From assembly GCA_037074765.1 (NCBI GenBank), contig JBAMDO010000031.1, positions 62,001 to 126,000 on the forward strand: a stretch of 64,000 nt of DNA, in the 5' to 3' direction. Below are positions 51,214 through 63,600 of the stretch, in pieces. Position 1 is the stretch's first letter; every line of letters begins with the position of its first letter. The position numbers and the translations under genes were made by a program. A model generated the notes under the pieces. The model had not been told where the DNA came from and searched no databases. It worked only from the letters and a program-made list of their open reading frames with translations. The DNA comes from Mansonella perstans (Eukaryota; Nematoda; Chromadorea; Rhabditida; Onchocercidae).

Positions 51214-54200
51214 AAAACAGCTATCAACAAATCGCTCGCGAAGGTGAACAGCTGCGACAAACGTTATCAGCATTAAAAACCGGTGAGTATGGGCTTGAAG
51301 AAGACCAGCTTTTAAGACACCAGCTAATTTGCGCCCAAACAACAATTGCTGAACAACAAGTTGTCATCGAGCAGCAACAGTTACAAGTAAATGATTTATT
51401 GTTACTTATTAAAACTTGTTCGCAGTGGAATCATGATAATACGCCACCGGTAACGGCTAATATTGTAAGCCTAAAAAGTTTAATTTAAAAAGTTGACCTT
51501 GCACGTGTTATCTTTGGAGGAATTCATTAGCACTGCGCTGCAGACGAATTATATTCGTTCTTAAGAAAGTTTCTTCTACACAAACAAACTAAATTACATT
51601 ATAGTTAACTTTGTTCTATATTTATATAAGTTAATATGGTTTTTAATTTTACGTTGTTCAGTAAGAGCAATGCAGAATCAGCAACATGTTGCAATCTCCT
51701 CGTTAGTGTAATTATAAGTAAATTGCCAAAGTAACGAGATATACTGAAATCTGTTAATTTTATCTATCCGCATAAGTAGACAAAAAAATTGGACAAAATA
51801 ATATTGAGATCAAAATAATGTTGAGATCGATTTTATTTTACCGCTTAGTTTTTTTTTTTTTTGAGAACAATGACCAACTATTATGGGTTTAATACCATAA
51901 ACTTTACCATAAACTCGACTAATTCAACTGAATTTGAAAAAATTGACGCCATAAAAATGTAATTATTCCCTGCTACTTAACAAAACCACTTATCATCCGG
52001 ACTAACGAAACTTCATGAGAGTTAAATGAGTTTGAATGATCAGTTTGAAGTAAGTAATAGCCCCAAGGTCTTGCGCTTTGTTGCTCCAATGTTCAAAAAA
52101 CCCGTGATTTTCTAATGTACTTCAATAGCAGGGCTGTTCTAATAATATCCTTAGCCGCAAAAACTTAGTAGAAAAGGTTTCAAGCGTAGTGTGTTAGATA
52201 GAAATTAGAGGCTATCAGCCTAAGCATCTGCCTGGAATGAGACTTAAAATTTCTATAATATTACTTAGGAAGTCATTGTTCCAGGTAAATGTAAATCCAT
52301 TTTTTAACTGTCAAACCGCATCACACATATCGAGGTTGTGTATGAAACAACATGTTCAAGATGCTATCTGGATATAGTTCACCTGTAAGTGACTATTAGT
52401 TTAGTCGGAAAATACGATGGAATTGTTGGATAGCATCGCTAGACTACAAGATCAAATCATGGAACAACGCTCAAAAATGGAAAGCATGGAAGCAGAATTG
52501 ATCGAGTCCAGGGAAATGAACGAATTATTGGAATTTCAGATTCTGGAGAATAAACAAAACATGGAGCATGAATATGAGGTGTGAACTTTTTTTTCAGTTT
52601 GCTTTCCAAAATCGAATTTTTCATTCAAAATGTATATTTTATGCGTATTTTTTGACTCACACCTAATTTTATTGCTTTGCTAAATTTCGTCCAGATACCT
52701 CATTGACTGATGCGTGAATCGGGACTAGATTCTGAGAGACATATCGACTTGAGTACATTGACATATTGACAACGCCGTATGTTTTTCAAATGCCTGTATA
52801 TAGAATCATCAAACCTAGCCAGCATCATTAGATATGATATCTAATGAGGAAGCAATCATTGTTATCAAAAGATTCAGAAGTTGATTTTAGATTCTAGAAT
52901 TTTTCGCCGTTTTTACCTACTCCAAGGCATCAATCAGTATTCGCAGCTCTAGCAATCGCAATTTGACAATAAAGAAAACTAAAAATGATTCATTCTTAAT
53001 TTGAAAAGTGCGATTTCACCAATTTTTCATCTTGAATCCTATTTTGTCTTATTCATTTTATATTGTCACTTGGAACGACTGATGACACTGACTGACCAAT
53101 CTGTTATAGCTAATAATGCATTCCAGTTTTATGGTTCTTAATTTCTTCTACTCCAGTTTAAATACTTCTTTTATCTTGAATATTCATGTGTTGGATTAAC
53201 CTGAATCTTTTGTGATTATTACCATGAAAACGAAGACAGAGATGATGATGATAAGGCTAATCGTCATTGTTTTGCTGAAGTTTTATTTAGGAACGACAAA
53301 CACCGAAAGAGTCGGTAAACCGGGAAACAATGACGGATTCGTGGATCAGTGAAGAAGACGAGTGCATGTTCCTTAGTCAAATGTCACCTGTAGCAGTAAG
53401 ATTTTGAAAGAACTGAAAGATTGAAAGTGATTTGAAAAGCAAGTATTTGTTCTTTTGAGAATGCTACACGAAACACTTTCTGTCGTTTTGTTTGAAGGAT
53501 TTTGGAGAAATTTGCAATCGAAAATGTGAACTGATCAATCTGCGTCGATCAACATCGTTGAATATGAATGAGAGGAAAATGGTGCAACAAATGCTCAGCT
53601 ATGTTGAACATTTAGAAGATGTTCGTTATGGCACCTTTTTTAAGCTTTTTTTTGTGGGAATTTTTTAATCTCTTCAATTATTACACTTGACAATTCGTGA
53701 TGAATTATTGAAGCAATGGCTTGTTTCATTCTCATTATTTGGCCATTTTTTATCGTCTTCCGAAATGTCATTTTAGCAATTGCTTCATCTCAGAACAGAT
53801 ACAGAGCAGAAAGAAGCTGAAACAGCAAAAAGAATGCAAGATCTTGAAGCACAAATTGAGCAATATTGCTCAAAACAAAAAAAGAAGGACGTGAGTATTT
53901 TTTTTATATGAAAATGAAAACTTGGTGAATAGAGTGGAAGTTGCTTTAAGTACTGATAGATTGGAAGAGAAAGAAACTGGTTTTACTTCAAATTTTATGT
54001 TTTTTTCCACTGGTCAAACCAATTCTATCGGCTAGGTTAGAAAAGGAGCTCTAGTCAAAAAGAGCAATAAAAAAGTGAAAAACATCTTAAATTGTGATAC
54101 CATTTTTAGGATCTGCGGGTGGAAGTAGAAATATTGCGTAAACGAGAACTTGAACTCGATTCAGAGAAGCAAATGGTTTGTACAGCATTTCTAATATAAT

Positions 54201-55836
54201 AAATTCATTAAGATGAATCAAATCCATAATCCATGAGAATTGCATTCAAATTACTTTTGAAAATAAACCTTTTCCCAAGATTTTAGCTTCTCAGTCTTTT
54301 ATTGTTTTTTGCCTAAAATTAAAGTTCAAATGAACTTATTCAGCTAAATGGTGAAGTAAATAGGATGTCCAAAGAAATGGGTAAATTACGGTATCTTCTG
54401 CAACAAAAGGATGAGCAGCTGACTGTGCAAGGTGACAAAAATTCTGAACAAGAAAGGTTAGAGAGATCTGAGATATTTTTCAAACTTCTCGAAGCATAGA
54501 GCAGTTGAAGTAGGTGTGAATCAATTTATAATATTTACATAAGTTAACTAGTAATCTGAAAATGATGTGCTTTTGCTTATTGATGTATTCATTTAAGCGG
54601 GATCGTTAAAATGAAAACTCAAATGCAATGCTATGTGGATGAAAATAATGAGTTACGCTGCCAGATACAAAAGTACACAAAATCCTTACAAGAGTTTCAG
54701 GTAAATTTCACGTTTGTTGGGGGATTTTTTTATCGCAAATAGTTCAAGTTCCTTTATTTATTATTCGAAGAAGAGAGTGAAATATTTAAATTTTCGACGG
54801 AGACTTTAAGGAAATTCTGGCAAAGAAAGAAGAAGAAATGAAATTGTTGGGAAAGGAAAAGGCTATGTTACAGGTGGAGCATAGTACTGCTTTGGATGAA
54901 ATACAGCGATTGAAAAACGATATAACGCCTGAAGAAAAGTAATTTAAGTACCCTTATATTTAGCGTTTTCGGAACACATAGTTGAGAGGTGTTTCGCAGT
55001 ATCAGTTACTCTTCATTCAATTTTAGAGCGTTATCGGAAAGTGAGGAAACATTCACGAATTACTATTATTGTTAATTGACTAATTATACTAGATTAATGC
55101 GAAATATTCCCATTTCGCTTAATTTCAGAACAGATTTGGAACGACGTTTTGAAGAAAATCGATTTTGTCTTTCGTGTGCTTTGAAAACAGTGCACGAGTA
55201 TGAGGACGAAATTTCAAAACTGAGAATTCATGTGGCTAAACTGGAATCAGAAAAACAAGAAGAAAGAAGTGATGACACAATGATGATGGAATTAGAGCAA
55301 ATTCGTGAGTACAGTGAACAACTTGAAGAACAATTTACGGCTCAAATTGGCATTATCGAGGCGCTGAAGCGCAAAATTATGCAGGTTAATCCACCTTTTA
55401 TCATTCTTATGATTAAATCCACACGCTTAGAGATAGTGTTCTGATGTTCTAAGAAGTGAGAGAAAAGGATGCTGAACAGAGGATTAGTCAGCTATCATGA
55501 ACCTGTGTCCCTTATTCTGACCCTGTCATGAATCTATGGCCCTTATTCTGATCCTACCATGAATCTATGTCCCTTATTCTGACTCTATCATGAATCTATA
55601 TCCCTTATTGTGACTTATTTCAGCAAAAAGCGTTCACTGACTTTTTGTGGAGCATAACAGAAAGTGATGAAATGAGCTTGGCAAAAGTGGAAGATAAATT
55701 AACCAGATTTAAATCATCGCAACAGCAGGATGAAGTGGATTGCCAGTTGACGGATGCTGTCCAGAAGCTGTTAAGGCTTGTGTCAACTAACTATCCTTGT
55801 AACTACAAAACGTCGTTACCCGATACTCGTCCCTAA
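51190..55836 (+). CDS. Coiled-coil protein 2, unrecognised (5' end not resolved)
   Basis: Exons: about 51195-51464, 52405-52578, 53291-53395, 53498-53620, 53777-53890, 54110-54175, 54344-54456, 54598-54700, 54811-54938, 55129-55384, 55624-55836. From 52405 the joins are all in phase and give 464 residues to the stop. Nearly the whole protein is predicted coiled coil, with segments such as ELIESREMNELLEFQILE, KRMQDLEAQIEQY, LRVEVEILRKRELELDSEKQ and EYSEQLEEQFTAQIGIIEAL. An acidic break (WISEEDECMFLSQM) and a Cys pair (RFCLSCALKTVHEYE) interrupt it. It resembles long centrosomal or microtubule-associated coiled-coil proteins, which is inference only. The first exon has no good ATG: its acceptor sits in the 28-bp repeat, and an internal GTGAGT (51282) could shorten it. 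ATG 52416 is an alternative start. Confidence 0.7.
55494..55615. repeat. 33-bp tandem repeat in the last intron of coiled-coil gene 2
   Basis: Four copies of a 31-33 bp unit with tcatgaatctatgtccctta and ttctgaccc, inside intron 55385-55623. Confidence 0.88.
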
Positions 55837-56721
55837 TTTTATTATGTATAAATACTATACATGATTAAATGCATCAGTGAATTTCACACCACGTCTCACC
55901 ATCATATCCATAAAATAGCCTGTATGTTTTATTTCGCAATTTCAGGTTGAAAAATTTTAAAAAGTCGATTTCTCGAAAGTTCAAAGTTCGAAAAAGAAAA
56001 CGTACTATTAAAAGAACAGTTCATCTGAAAGATATCTAAGCAAGTCCGTTTTCTCCTAAAAATTGATACTATTTTCGTGGCAAGCTATACTCAATCATGG
56101 CCCTCCGCTTGTTTTCTCACTTGTTTTCTTGTCTTCTGAACAGTGGTTCCTCGAACCGACTTTTCAAATCCTAAGTTTTCGGTAGTTTCAGTGAAATTTT
56201 GCAAATTTTGGTTGGATTGATGTGAGAAACATTCTTACATACCCAAAAGTGTTCCTTTACCTGGCTAATTGTAACGCAAGCTGGTATCTTATTATTATAG
56301 CAAACTACTACTTTTGGTGTGAGTTGGAAATAAGATAGGTAGCTCAGATAGTTAATTAATACCCGTAGTTGACCCGTAATTCATTGTGGGCTAGCTGGTA
56401 ATAATAGCTTGCTGATGTCTGACGCAGAAGTCATGCTTAATATTTTATTGTGTGACCTAGTATTGTGCTAGGTTGACCTGTTAGGTCAACAGAATCAGCA
56501 ATTATTTCTAAATAGAAAATATTAATATCTTAACAACTGTCCAGAGACAGTAACTCCTTAGTTGCTAAGGAAAAGCTTTTTTGAATTTATCTTACAAATT
56601 TGATTAACTGTTCAACTATATGGGTTGAGAAAGTATGAAAGCCACCAGTAGAGCGTAGATTGTTGTTATCAAGAATGTGCGGGGGATATTCATTCCATTC
56701 TGTGGGATTGCGCAGCATATC

Positions 56722-56863
56722 AGGACATTAGGGAAGGGACTCTGGAAAATCTGGGAAATAAAGTTGAGGACATTAGGAAAGGGATGAAAATCTGGAAATT
56801 AAAGTTGAGGACATTAGAGGAGGGACTCTGGAAAATTTAGAAAATAAAGTTGAGGACATCAGC
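56722..56863. repeat. 41-45 bp tandem repeat, about 3 copies
   Basis: Unit aggacattagggaagggact plus ctggaaaatctgggaaataaagttg. The middle copy lacks four bases. Confidence 0.85.
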
Positions 56864-56872
56864 ACTGCACGT

Positions 56873-57025
56873 GTGATTTGCAATCCTTGATTAAATAAGC
56901 CATGAAATATTAGCATTATCCGTGTAATATATACGTAATCCTTGATTAAGTAAGCCGTGAAATATTAGCATTATACGTGTTATGATTTGTAATGCTTGAT
57001 TAAGTAAGCCATGAAATATTAGCGA
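56873..57025. repeat. About 53-bp tandem repeat, 3 copies
   Basis: Unit contains aatccttgattaagtaagcc and atgaaatattagcattatacg. Immediately adjacent to the next repeat family. Confidence 0.85.
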
Positions 57026-57172
57026 TCTATTCATTAGACCTGAAGTATTCATTGAATCAATGATGTATTTGATTAGATCAGGGATGCATTCGTTAGATCA
57101 GCGATGTATTCATTAGATCAGTGATGTATTCATTGGATCAGTGATGTATTCATTAGATCAGTGATACATAAC
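57026..57172. repeat. 20-bp tandem repeat, about 7 copies
   Basis: Unit gatcagtgatgtattcatta. The downstream copies are nearly identical and the upstream copies diverge. Each unit contains a GATC. Confidence 0.9.
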
Positions 57173-57833
57173 ATTCATTTCATTTCAAATCAGTTTTTGG
57201 CAGCTAACGTAATTAATTTAAAGCCATTTTATTTTTTTTATCACGACTCCTGCCCTGCTTGTACAGACCCCTTTTCTCGTTCCGCGTTTATTCTAGTCGT
57301 TTTGAAATATTAAAATAGGTGCATCTTCACATGACTTTCATTTTCATGCCGTTCTGACCGCTGGTCATCCTTCATATTGTCCAGCAATTGAGCACTGATC
57401 ACATAAAATCTGCAATCCGAAGCAGTGATAATGCTTACTGTTTATCGCTATTTCTCTCTCCTAATAAGACCAGTGAGTGTCCCGTGGTGTCCCATATAAG
57501 TCATTGTGTTTATTATTTTTTATGAGAATACTTGGGCAATATTGCGGAAAGTGCCATAGGATCAGATCAGATGAGAACAGTTCAGTTACACCTCACTATT
57601 CATTTGCCATAAGATCAGATCAGATCAGAAAAATTCAGTTGCACTTGATCACTTGATCACTTAATCAGTATTATTGTCGCAGCCACAGGATAATTTGTGT
57701 GCTGGAATCATTGTTGCAAGTCCTCTTATCTCCGAAAATGAATGCAAAACTAGCACGACAGCTGGATCAACCTATTTTTTACAGTATTCAGCACTAAAGA
57801 TGACATCTTCTAGCATTTTTTATTCTTCAATCG

Positions 57834-58004
57834 ACCACCGATTTATTTACTGATCAGCAAAAAAAAAATGAAGAGATCACCGATTTATTTATTGATCAGC
57901 GAAGAAAACAATGAAGAGAGAGATCACCGATTTATTTACTGATCAGCGAAGAAAACATTGAAGAGAGAGATCACTGATTTATTTACTGATCAGCGAAGAA
58001 AATA
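57834..58004. repeat. About 47-bp tandem repeat, 4 copies
   Basis: Unit accgatttatttactgatca plus gcgaagaaaacaatgaagagagagatc. It shares the tgatcag element with the 20-bp array 700 bp upstream. Confidence 0.9.
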
Positions 58005-58101
58005 AAAACTTCAGTGGAATACACTAGAAGTTTGTATTATCTTTTAAGTTTCAATCGATATCACTTTTGTAGTCATCTTTTCCGGCAAAACAATAACAAA
58101 G

Positions 58102-58785
58102 TTGCACGACGATATGGCTCAAGTGCCAGAGTCGTTACGGAAATAATAATGATTGTCCGCATCTGAAACTGAGTGAGCCGAAATATTTTAATGAAAAAAA
58201 GGAACTTGTGGTGAGTCATAATTGATAATTAATGATGAAATAAATGAATGATTTTTCAATTCATTACCTCGTAAAGATAGTAAATCATGATCTGAGTGTC
58301 TTGTTGAAATTGCTTTCAAGATAATCATTCTCACAATCAGCAAGTATAAAAGTTGTATATGCTCAATGAGAGATTTTTTGATTTTTGAAGCATCTATGTC
58401 GCTAAGTTGAACGTTCTGATTTGAACACTGGCCGTATAACATGATATGTTATTTATTTGGCAATCCTTAATTATCAGCATTTTTCCATGCTCTCAGAGAA
58501 ACTTTACAGAAATTTGGATCTTCGAATGATAAAACTTAATAGAACTAATCTTGCTGAAATGATCGAAGAAGTGCAACGATTCCGACAGCAAAGGCTGCAT
58601 AGAAAATTGGTTAAAAATCTAATTTATTTCTACCATTTTTTTTCTCTGTTTTTCAGATAGTAACGAAGAGATATTTTGAACTACGTTCTCAGTTATCATT
58701 TAAAAATAACAAGTTAATTTTTATCATTAAAATTTTTTCTTTTCAACCAAAGTTAATTCAAATATTCAATTGTCAACAAACGTAA
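58102..58785 (+). CDS. 3' exons of an unrecognised small gene
   Basis: Three plus-strand exons join in phase 0: 58102-58210 (contains KCQSRYGNNNDCPHLKLSEP), 58478-58609 (LSEKLYRNLDLRMIKLNRTN and a charged helix AEMIEEVQRFRQQRL) and 58657-58785 (IVTKRYFELRSQLSFKNN, then a hydrophobic end). Acceptors and donors are good at 58477, 58610 and 58656. The first listed exon opens in mid-codon, so a start exon upstream is missing. No family recognised. The last exon turns hydrophobic after NNK, so the true end may be different. Confidence 0.4.
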
Positions 58786-59369
58786 TAAGAATGAACATTA
58801 GGACAATAATATAAGCACAGGTAATACAGTTATATGAGTACAGGTGCAATACCAGTATTTTATTAAAAGATTCAGTTAAGAAAACCAGAGAAAAAAACCC
58901 TGAATTAAAAACTAACATTAAGAATAAAAAACCTACATTCAGAATAAATCTTGAATTAAAACAAATTTATAAAAAAGAATACTATCAATAACCAATAAAT
59001 AAACAGTAATTTTTTTTCAGGATGTAATAAATCAAGTAAAGGACGATATTGTTCTGTTGTAATTACAGGGTTTCCTAATTTAAAGATCTGTAAATCCTTT
59101 CTACCCTTAGATTTCTTGCTAATGATAGAATGATATCATCATGTCAAAAACTTAACAGGTAAACGTGAACAAATGCATCTTTTTTATCCTAACTTCCTCA
59201 GTACCATTTGCCAAAATTTGAGAACAAATATAGAGAGAAATGTCATCACCTAATAATTGAGCTCACCATTTCGAATCCCTTGCTTTTGGTTGCTTTTCAC
59301 TTATAAGATGGAATTATTAGATTCTGATATCATTCTATAATCCAATAAGAAATATACCCTTAAATCAAC
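58786..59369. other. AT-rich stretch without a gene
   Basis: No exon seen. It lies between the 3' ends of a plus-strand and a minus-strand candidate gene. Confidence 0.5.
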
Positions 59370-59557
59370 TTAGGTAACGCAGCGACGTTTCCGATTCCTT
59401 GCTGCTTTAGGTTCAACAGCGAGGTACAACGATTCAGTGCTTTTCTCAAGCGTTAATCCCAGTAGAATATTCTTCCATTCTACTGGATTATAAGTTGACC
59501 AACGATGATTATTACTAGAAGTACTGCTTGCATCTCTTGTTTTTTGTTGTTTTTCAC
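59370..59557 (-). CDS. Terminal exon of an orphan minus-strand gene
   Basis: Open from an acceptor at 59558-59559 to a stop at 59370, 62 codons. Contains NNHRWSTYNPVEWKNILLGL and ends in a basic tail RNRKRRCVT. No domain recognised. The element EWKNIL resembles DWERIL of the exon at 60796-60883, so the two may be related or belong to one gene. Confidence 0.35.
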
Positions 59558-60367
59558 CTGTAATGATCACAAGATTTTAAAACTAATTAAATTCTTTGAA
59601 ATCCTAAGATCAGATTCATTATCAGAATTAAATTTTCAAAATTTTCTTTAGTGCTTGTAATTCTGTTTCTGAGAAAGCTATCATATTAACAGCTATCATA
59701 TCGACAATCATTGTTTAATCATATTTTTTTCGTTGTTTTTATGATGTCTCCTTTAATCGGCTATCCCAGCGATAGTCCAGAAAAAAAAAAACAACTCAAG
59801 TTGAGATTTTCAAGAACGACCAAAGAATGCAATATAACTGGCAACATTCCCCAAAAAATCTTGATAAAAAAGAAGTTAAAACAAATTCGCCAACTAACCT
59901 CTGTTGTTTTTTGTTTCAAATCAATTTCTGCTGTTTTATTATTTACACTATATAATTTAATTTTTGGAAAAAAGAAATTGAGCTTTTTTTTCTTATGTTG
60001 TCAATTGAGTGAAGTATGACCTGCTATATCAAAAATTTGATTCTACAATTCAAATTGCGTCGTAAAAATCATTATTTTACAATTAGAATCTCACTAAAAT
60101 TTTGGAAAAGCCATGCATATCTAGATAACTTGATTAGGCATAAGTGATGTAACATCATGACGACAGCGATTCGAACACGATCTCATAAGTATTATAGATT
60201 ATTAACAGAGTGTAAAGTGCGAAGTTTCACTTTTATAAAGCTTCTCATAATGACGCTGTATTCTGTTCATATCTGTTAACGATTGAGATGGTGTTATGAA
60301 TATGTACATAAATAAATAAAAAGATAAATAAGAACGAGAAAAAGTGGAAATGAAGAAATATAGTTAT

Positions 60368-60883
60368 CTAACTTTCTTTCTGCACCATTAAATTTCGCAA
60401 GTTTTTGACAGTTTTGAAGGATGTAACAATATCGGAGGAAGTATTAGATGTTGATGTTTCTGAGGTAATCGTTTTTTTAGATGACAGAAATGCTAGTTGC
60501 CTCAAAGCATGCTTCTCCTTCTCTGTTATCTTTTCATTTTTCATTAGAACTCTGAAATTTGAATTCAACAAAAAATCGGGGACATTTCGAACTAATGAAG
60601 ATTTGAAACTCCATCATATTTCTCATAAAAGAACGCACAAACTATAAGATGCTAAAAAGTGGTCGTGGTAACTTCCAATGAGGAATTCGGATTGCGCTTC
60701 TTTCATTTCTATAGTAGTGTATTATTTTTGACCGGATGCTTTAGAAAAGAACTATAAATCTTTAAAAAATTAAAAGAAGATTAGAAAAAACTTACTTATC
60801 AAAATAGGCTTCTCTTAATTTCTCTGGATCCAAAATTATCATTTTCAAAATTCTCTCCCAATCAGATTGAGTTAGGACATTTG
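60368..60883 (-). CDS. Two joined exons of an orphan gene
   Basis: Exons 60796-60883 (NVLTQSDWERILKMIILDPE) and 60368-60551 (KITEKEKHALRQLAFLSSKK, a Ser/Thr-rich linker, then KTVKNLRNLMVQKES and stop) join in phase through a GTAAGT...TTTCAG intron. The upstream part is missing from my model. Charged, helical, with no recognised family. Confidence 0.4.
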
Positions 60884-61963
60884 CTGAAAGGAAATATATT
60901 TAAAAACAGAAATTCGTTCAAACTGTGATGTGAAACCCCGACAAATTTTAATACTATCAACAAACCTCAATTAATTTATATCTGTAAGATAATACTATGG
61001 CAGGGTATAAAAAGCTCTGCGCCATTTATATAAAATTATATTTCAGCAGATATTACTACTGGAGTATCCACAGGATTACTGTAGTTCTTGCTGCAGTACC
61101 CCCATCGTATTCCTGTAGGTAGAAGTGCTGTATCCGCTGATCCGTCAAAGAAACGCCGATTCATTCATATTTGTAACATGATACTACAGCAGTATATAAA
61201 AAGCTCTGCATTTTTTTCTTTTTTTTAGTATTTTTTAATTTTACTTGTTCATTAAGCATTTTTATCAGTAAAATCATCAATGTATTCTGCTTGTCGTAAG
61301 ATTTATTTAATGTGAAATAAATTACTTTACTACAATCATTACTGTTTAAAGCATCTTAAAGTTTAATTATGAAATACAAAAATTTTCAATGTAATTATTC
61401 ATAATGCAAAAAAAAGCTGCAAGAATATCAGGAATTAAAAAAGACTGAATTGTTTGATACGTCATATGATAAATATATTCATCACAATAGTTACATTCAT
61501 TGTTACCTGTATCGCAATAGTTATATTCATCATTATGTTCATCACAGTTGTTGAAATACTTTGGAAATTTTAATTGATCGCCATTTATCGTTATGCAGAT
61601 AAATCTATTTATCGTTATACACTGATTAATCTGCCATCTGCTAACAAAAAAAAAAAGTTGAGGAAAATAATGGTTAAAAAAAAAATCACCAGTGCATCTT
61701 TTTTCCAATTTCTTTTTCATCAATAAATATTTCATGTAACTTTTTTTTTGTTTAACATGAACTTTTTATATTTTAATTTTTTTACATAGGTTTTGATATT
61801 GTCCTGAATTTAATATATTTCAGTTTCAAATGAAGTATGAATTATTGAATTTTTGCGGTGAACTAATGATTAAAATTTCATTCGAAAAAAATATTTAAAA
61901 TTATCTACAAGTTTTCAAAACTATTTTACTCGATAAAATGAATCAGGAAAGCAAGTGCAATTA

Positions 61964-62171
61964 TTACTGTTTTAAAATGTAAACAAATTTGTTAATCTTT
62001 AGTTTCTTATCGGAAATAAATTTCTTCAGCTCAATGAAATTATTTTTATATAAAGGATCGAAGCGCTGTTGATAATGAAATATTTGCTTAATCTTTTCTG
62101 CGACACCCTGAACTTCAAAATTATTTATCCCAGTCAAGCTGAATTTTTCAACTGTCAATGTTCCATTTTTT
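61964..62171 (-). CDS. Orphan exon upstream of the 60.4-60.9 kb exons
   Basis: Open from a TTTCAG acceptor at 62172 to a stop at 61964. Contains TVEKFSLTGINNFEVQGVAE and KNNFIELKKFISDKKLKINK. A GTTTAC after residue F (61980) could be a donor. Possibly part of the same gene as 60368-60883, but the phase does not join directly. Confidence 0.3.
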
Positions 62172-63600
62172 CTGAAATTTAAATTAATCTATTAATGATC
62201 ATGTTACACCTGTAGAAATCAATATTTCCTGCATTGATATGAAGACAGTTCCAAAAAGAAAAAAAAAAAAATTAAAGAGAAATGAAAGTTTAACCATAAT
62301 AGTGTGAAAAATAAATCTCAATTGTCAACTTTTCATCTATGGTTCATTTCAATTAATTAAACTTTTTTCAAACAACATATAATTTTAACTAATTACACTG
62401 ATTTGAAATAATTCAATAAAAACGTTCCCGGTATGTTTCACTCGTTAAAGGGACGAGGTAATATTGATGTTTTCTGTCTTGGATGACCATACGTGATATA
62501 AAGACGAACTTATGAGGATCTATGAGTGAGAAACTGGAAAACACTGTTGCGAGGAAAGAATATATTTATTTTATGTTATCACAATTTCTAAAAAAAAAAA
62601 GTTAAGAAATCTGTCACAATTATATGCAAAGAAATCACTGGAACGGCTAAAGAGTGGTGAAATTTCGTTCAGTCCTTGAATGGTATTCCTAATAGCAAAA
62701 AATTTTTGATCTGTTGAAATTTTTAAGAAATCAAGCAGATCAAAGTAGTTAAAATATAAATCTCTTGAAAAAAGGTAGTCCATTGATGATAGCGTCTCAT
62801 AGAATGAGAAAAATTGAAAAAAGTACAAGTGATGAAAACCCTGAATGTATTTCAGGATCCACATTTACTATTGATAATATTTTTTTGATCTAATTTCATT
62901 TTTTTACACCAGCTGTAAAAAATCCGAATCATACCTTGCTGTTAATAAAATTTCATTCAATACGCTTCAAACATTAAAATAACTTGTATTAATTTCATCA
63001 GTTTTAGGAATTTTTTTTGAATATGCATATAAATATTCTTGTAGTTAATATCGTCCAAAAATTTTGAAAATTTTACAATGCAAAATTATTTCGGTTTTGC
63101 GTGTGATAAATGATAACTGCAACAATTTTGGCTCAAATTGTAACGCTTTGTTAATGTCTTCAAATTATTTTAGTAACAATAAATGGTAGCGCAAGAACTT
63201 TTTGGAAATCTCTACGGTATACATGCGGTAGATTTGTCAATATGGCCGTGCCATAAGAAGTTCTGAAAATGCTTTTCAACAATTTTATAATTTCAGCAAA
63301 TTCGACATGTTCAAAATTAAACTCACATTAAAATGATCGATAGTCTATTGAGTCAATTCGATGATGACAATCGTCATCGCCGGAAACTTTCATACTACAA
63401 TTGATCAGCTTCCGCACTCGATGTTATACTGTTGCATTAAATTGTTATTCATATCACATTACTAATTAATTGCTCCCATTCATTATAATTACTTCATTAG
63501 ACAATGAACTGTGCATTTCTACCAGTAGGTATCCTAGCTAACTAAATCCGTAGGTCCCATGAGCCCAACAATTTGCATTGTGTCTTGTTGGGAAAACGAA
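62172..63600. other. AT-rich stretch with no recognised gene
   Basis: A minus-strand frame at 62571-62864 is open for 97 codons but is dominated by Phe/Tyr/Leu, as expected from A/T-rich DNA. The promoter of the plus-strand gene starting at 63601 should lie near its end. Confidence 0.45.

Larger units (their letters stand above)
55837..58101. other. Repeat-rich intergenic stretch
   Basis: No convincing exon. It is dominated by four successive tandem repeat families at 56722-56863, 56873-57025, 57026-57172 and 57834-58004. Confidence 0.6.

Noticed and set aside
59741..60019. Plus-strand Lys-rich ORF starting at a double ATG
   Set aside because: No domain or splice support. The apparent signal peptide lies upstream of the first ATG and starts at TTG.
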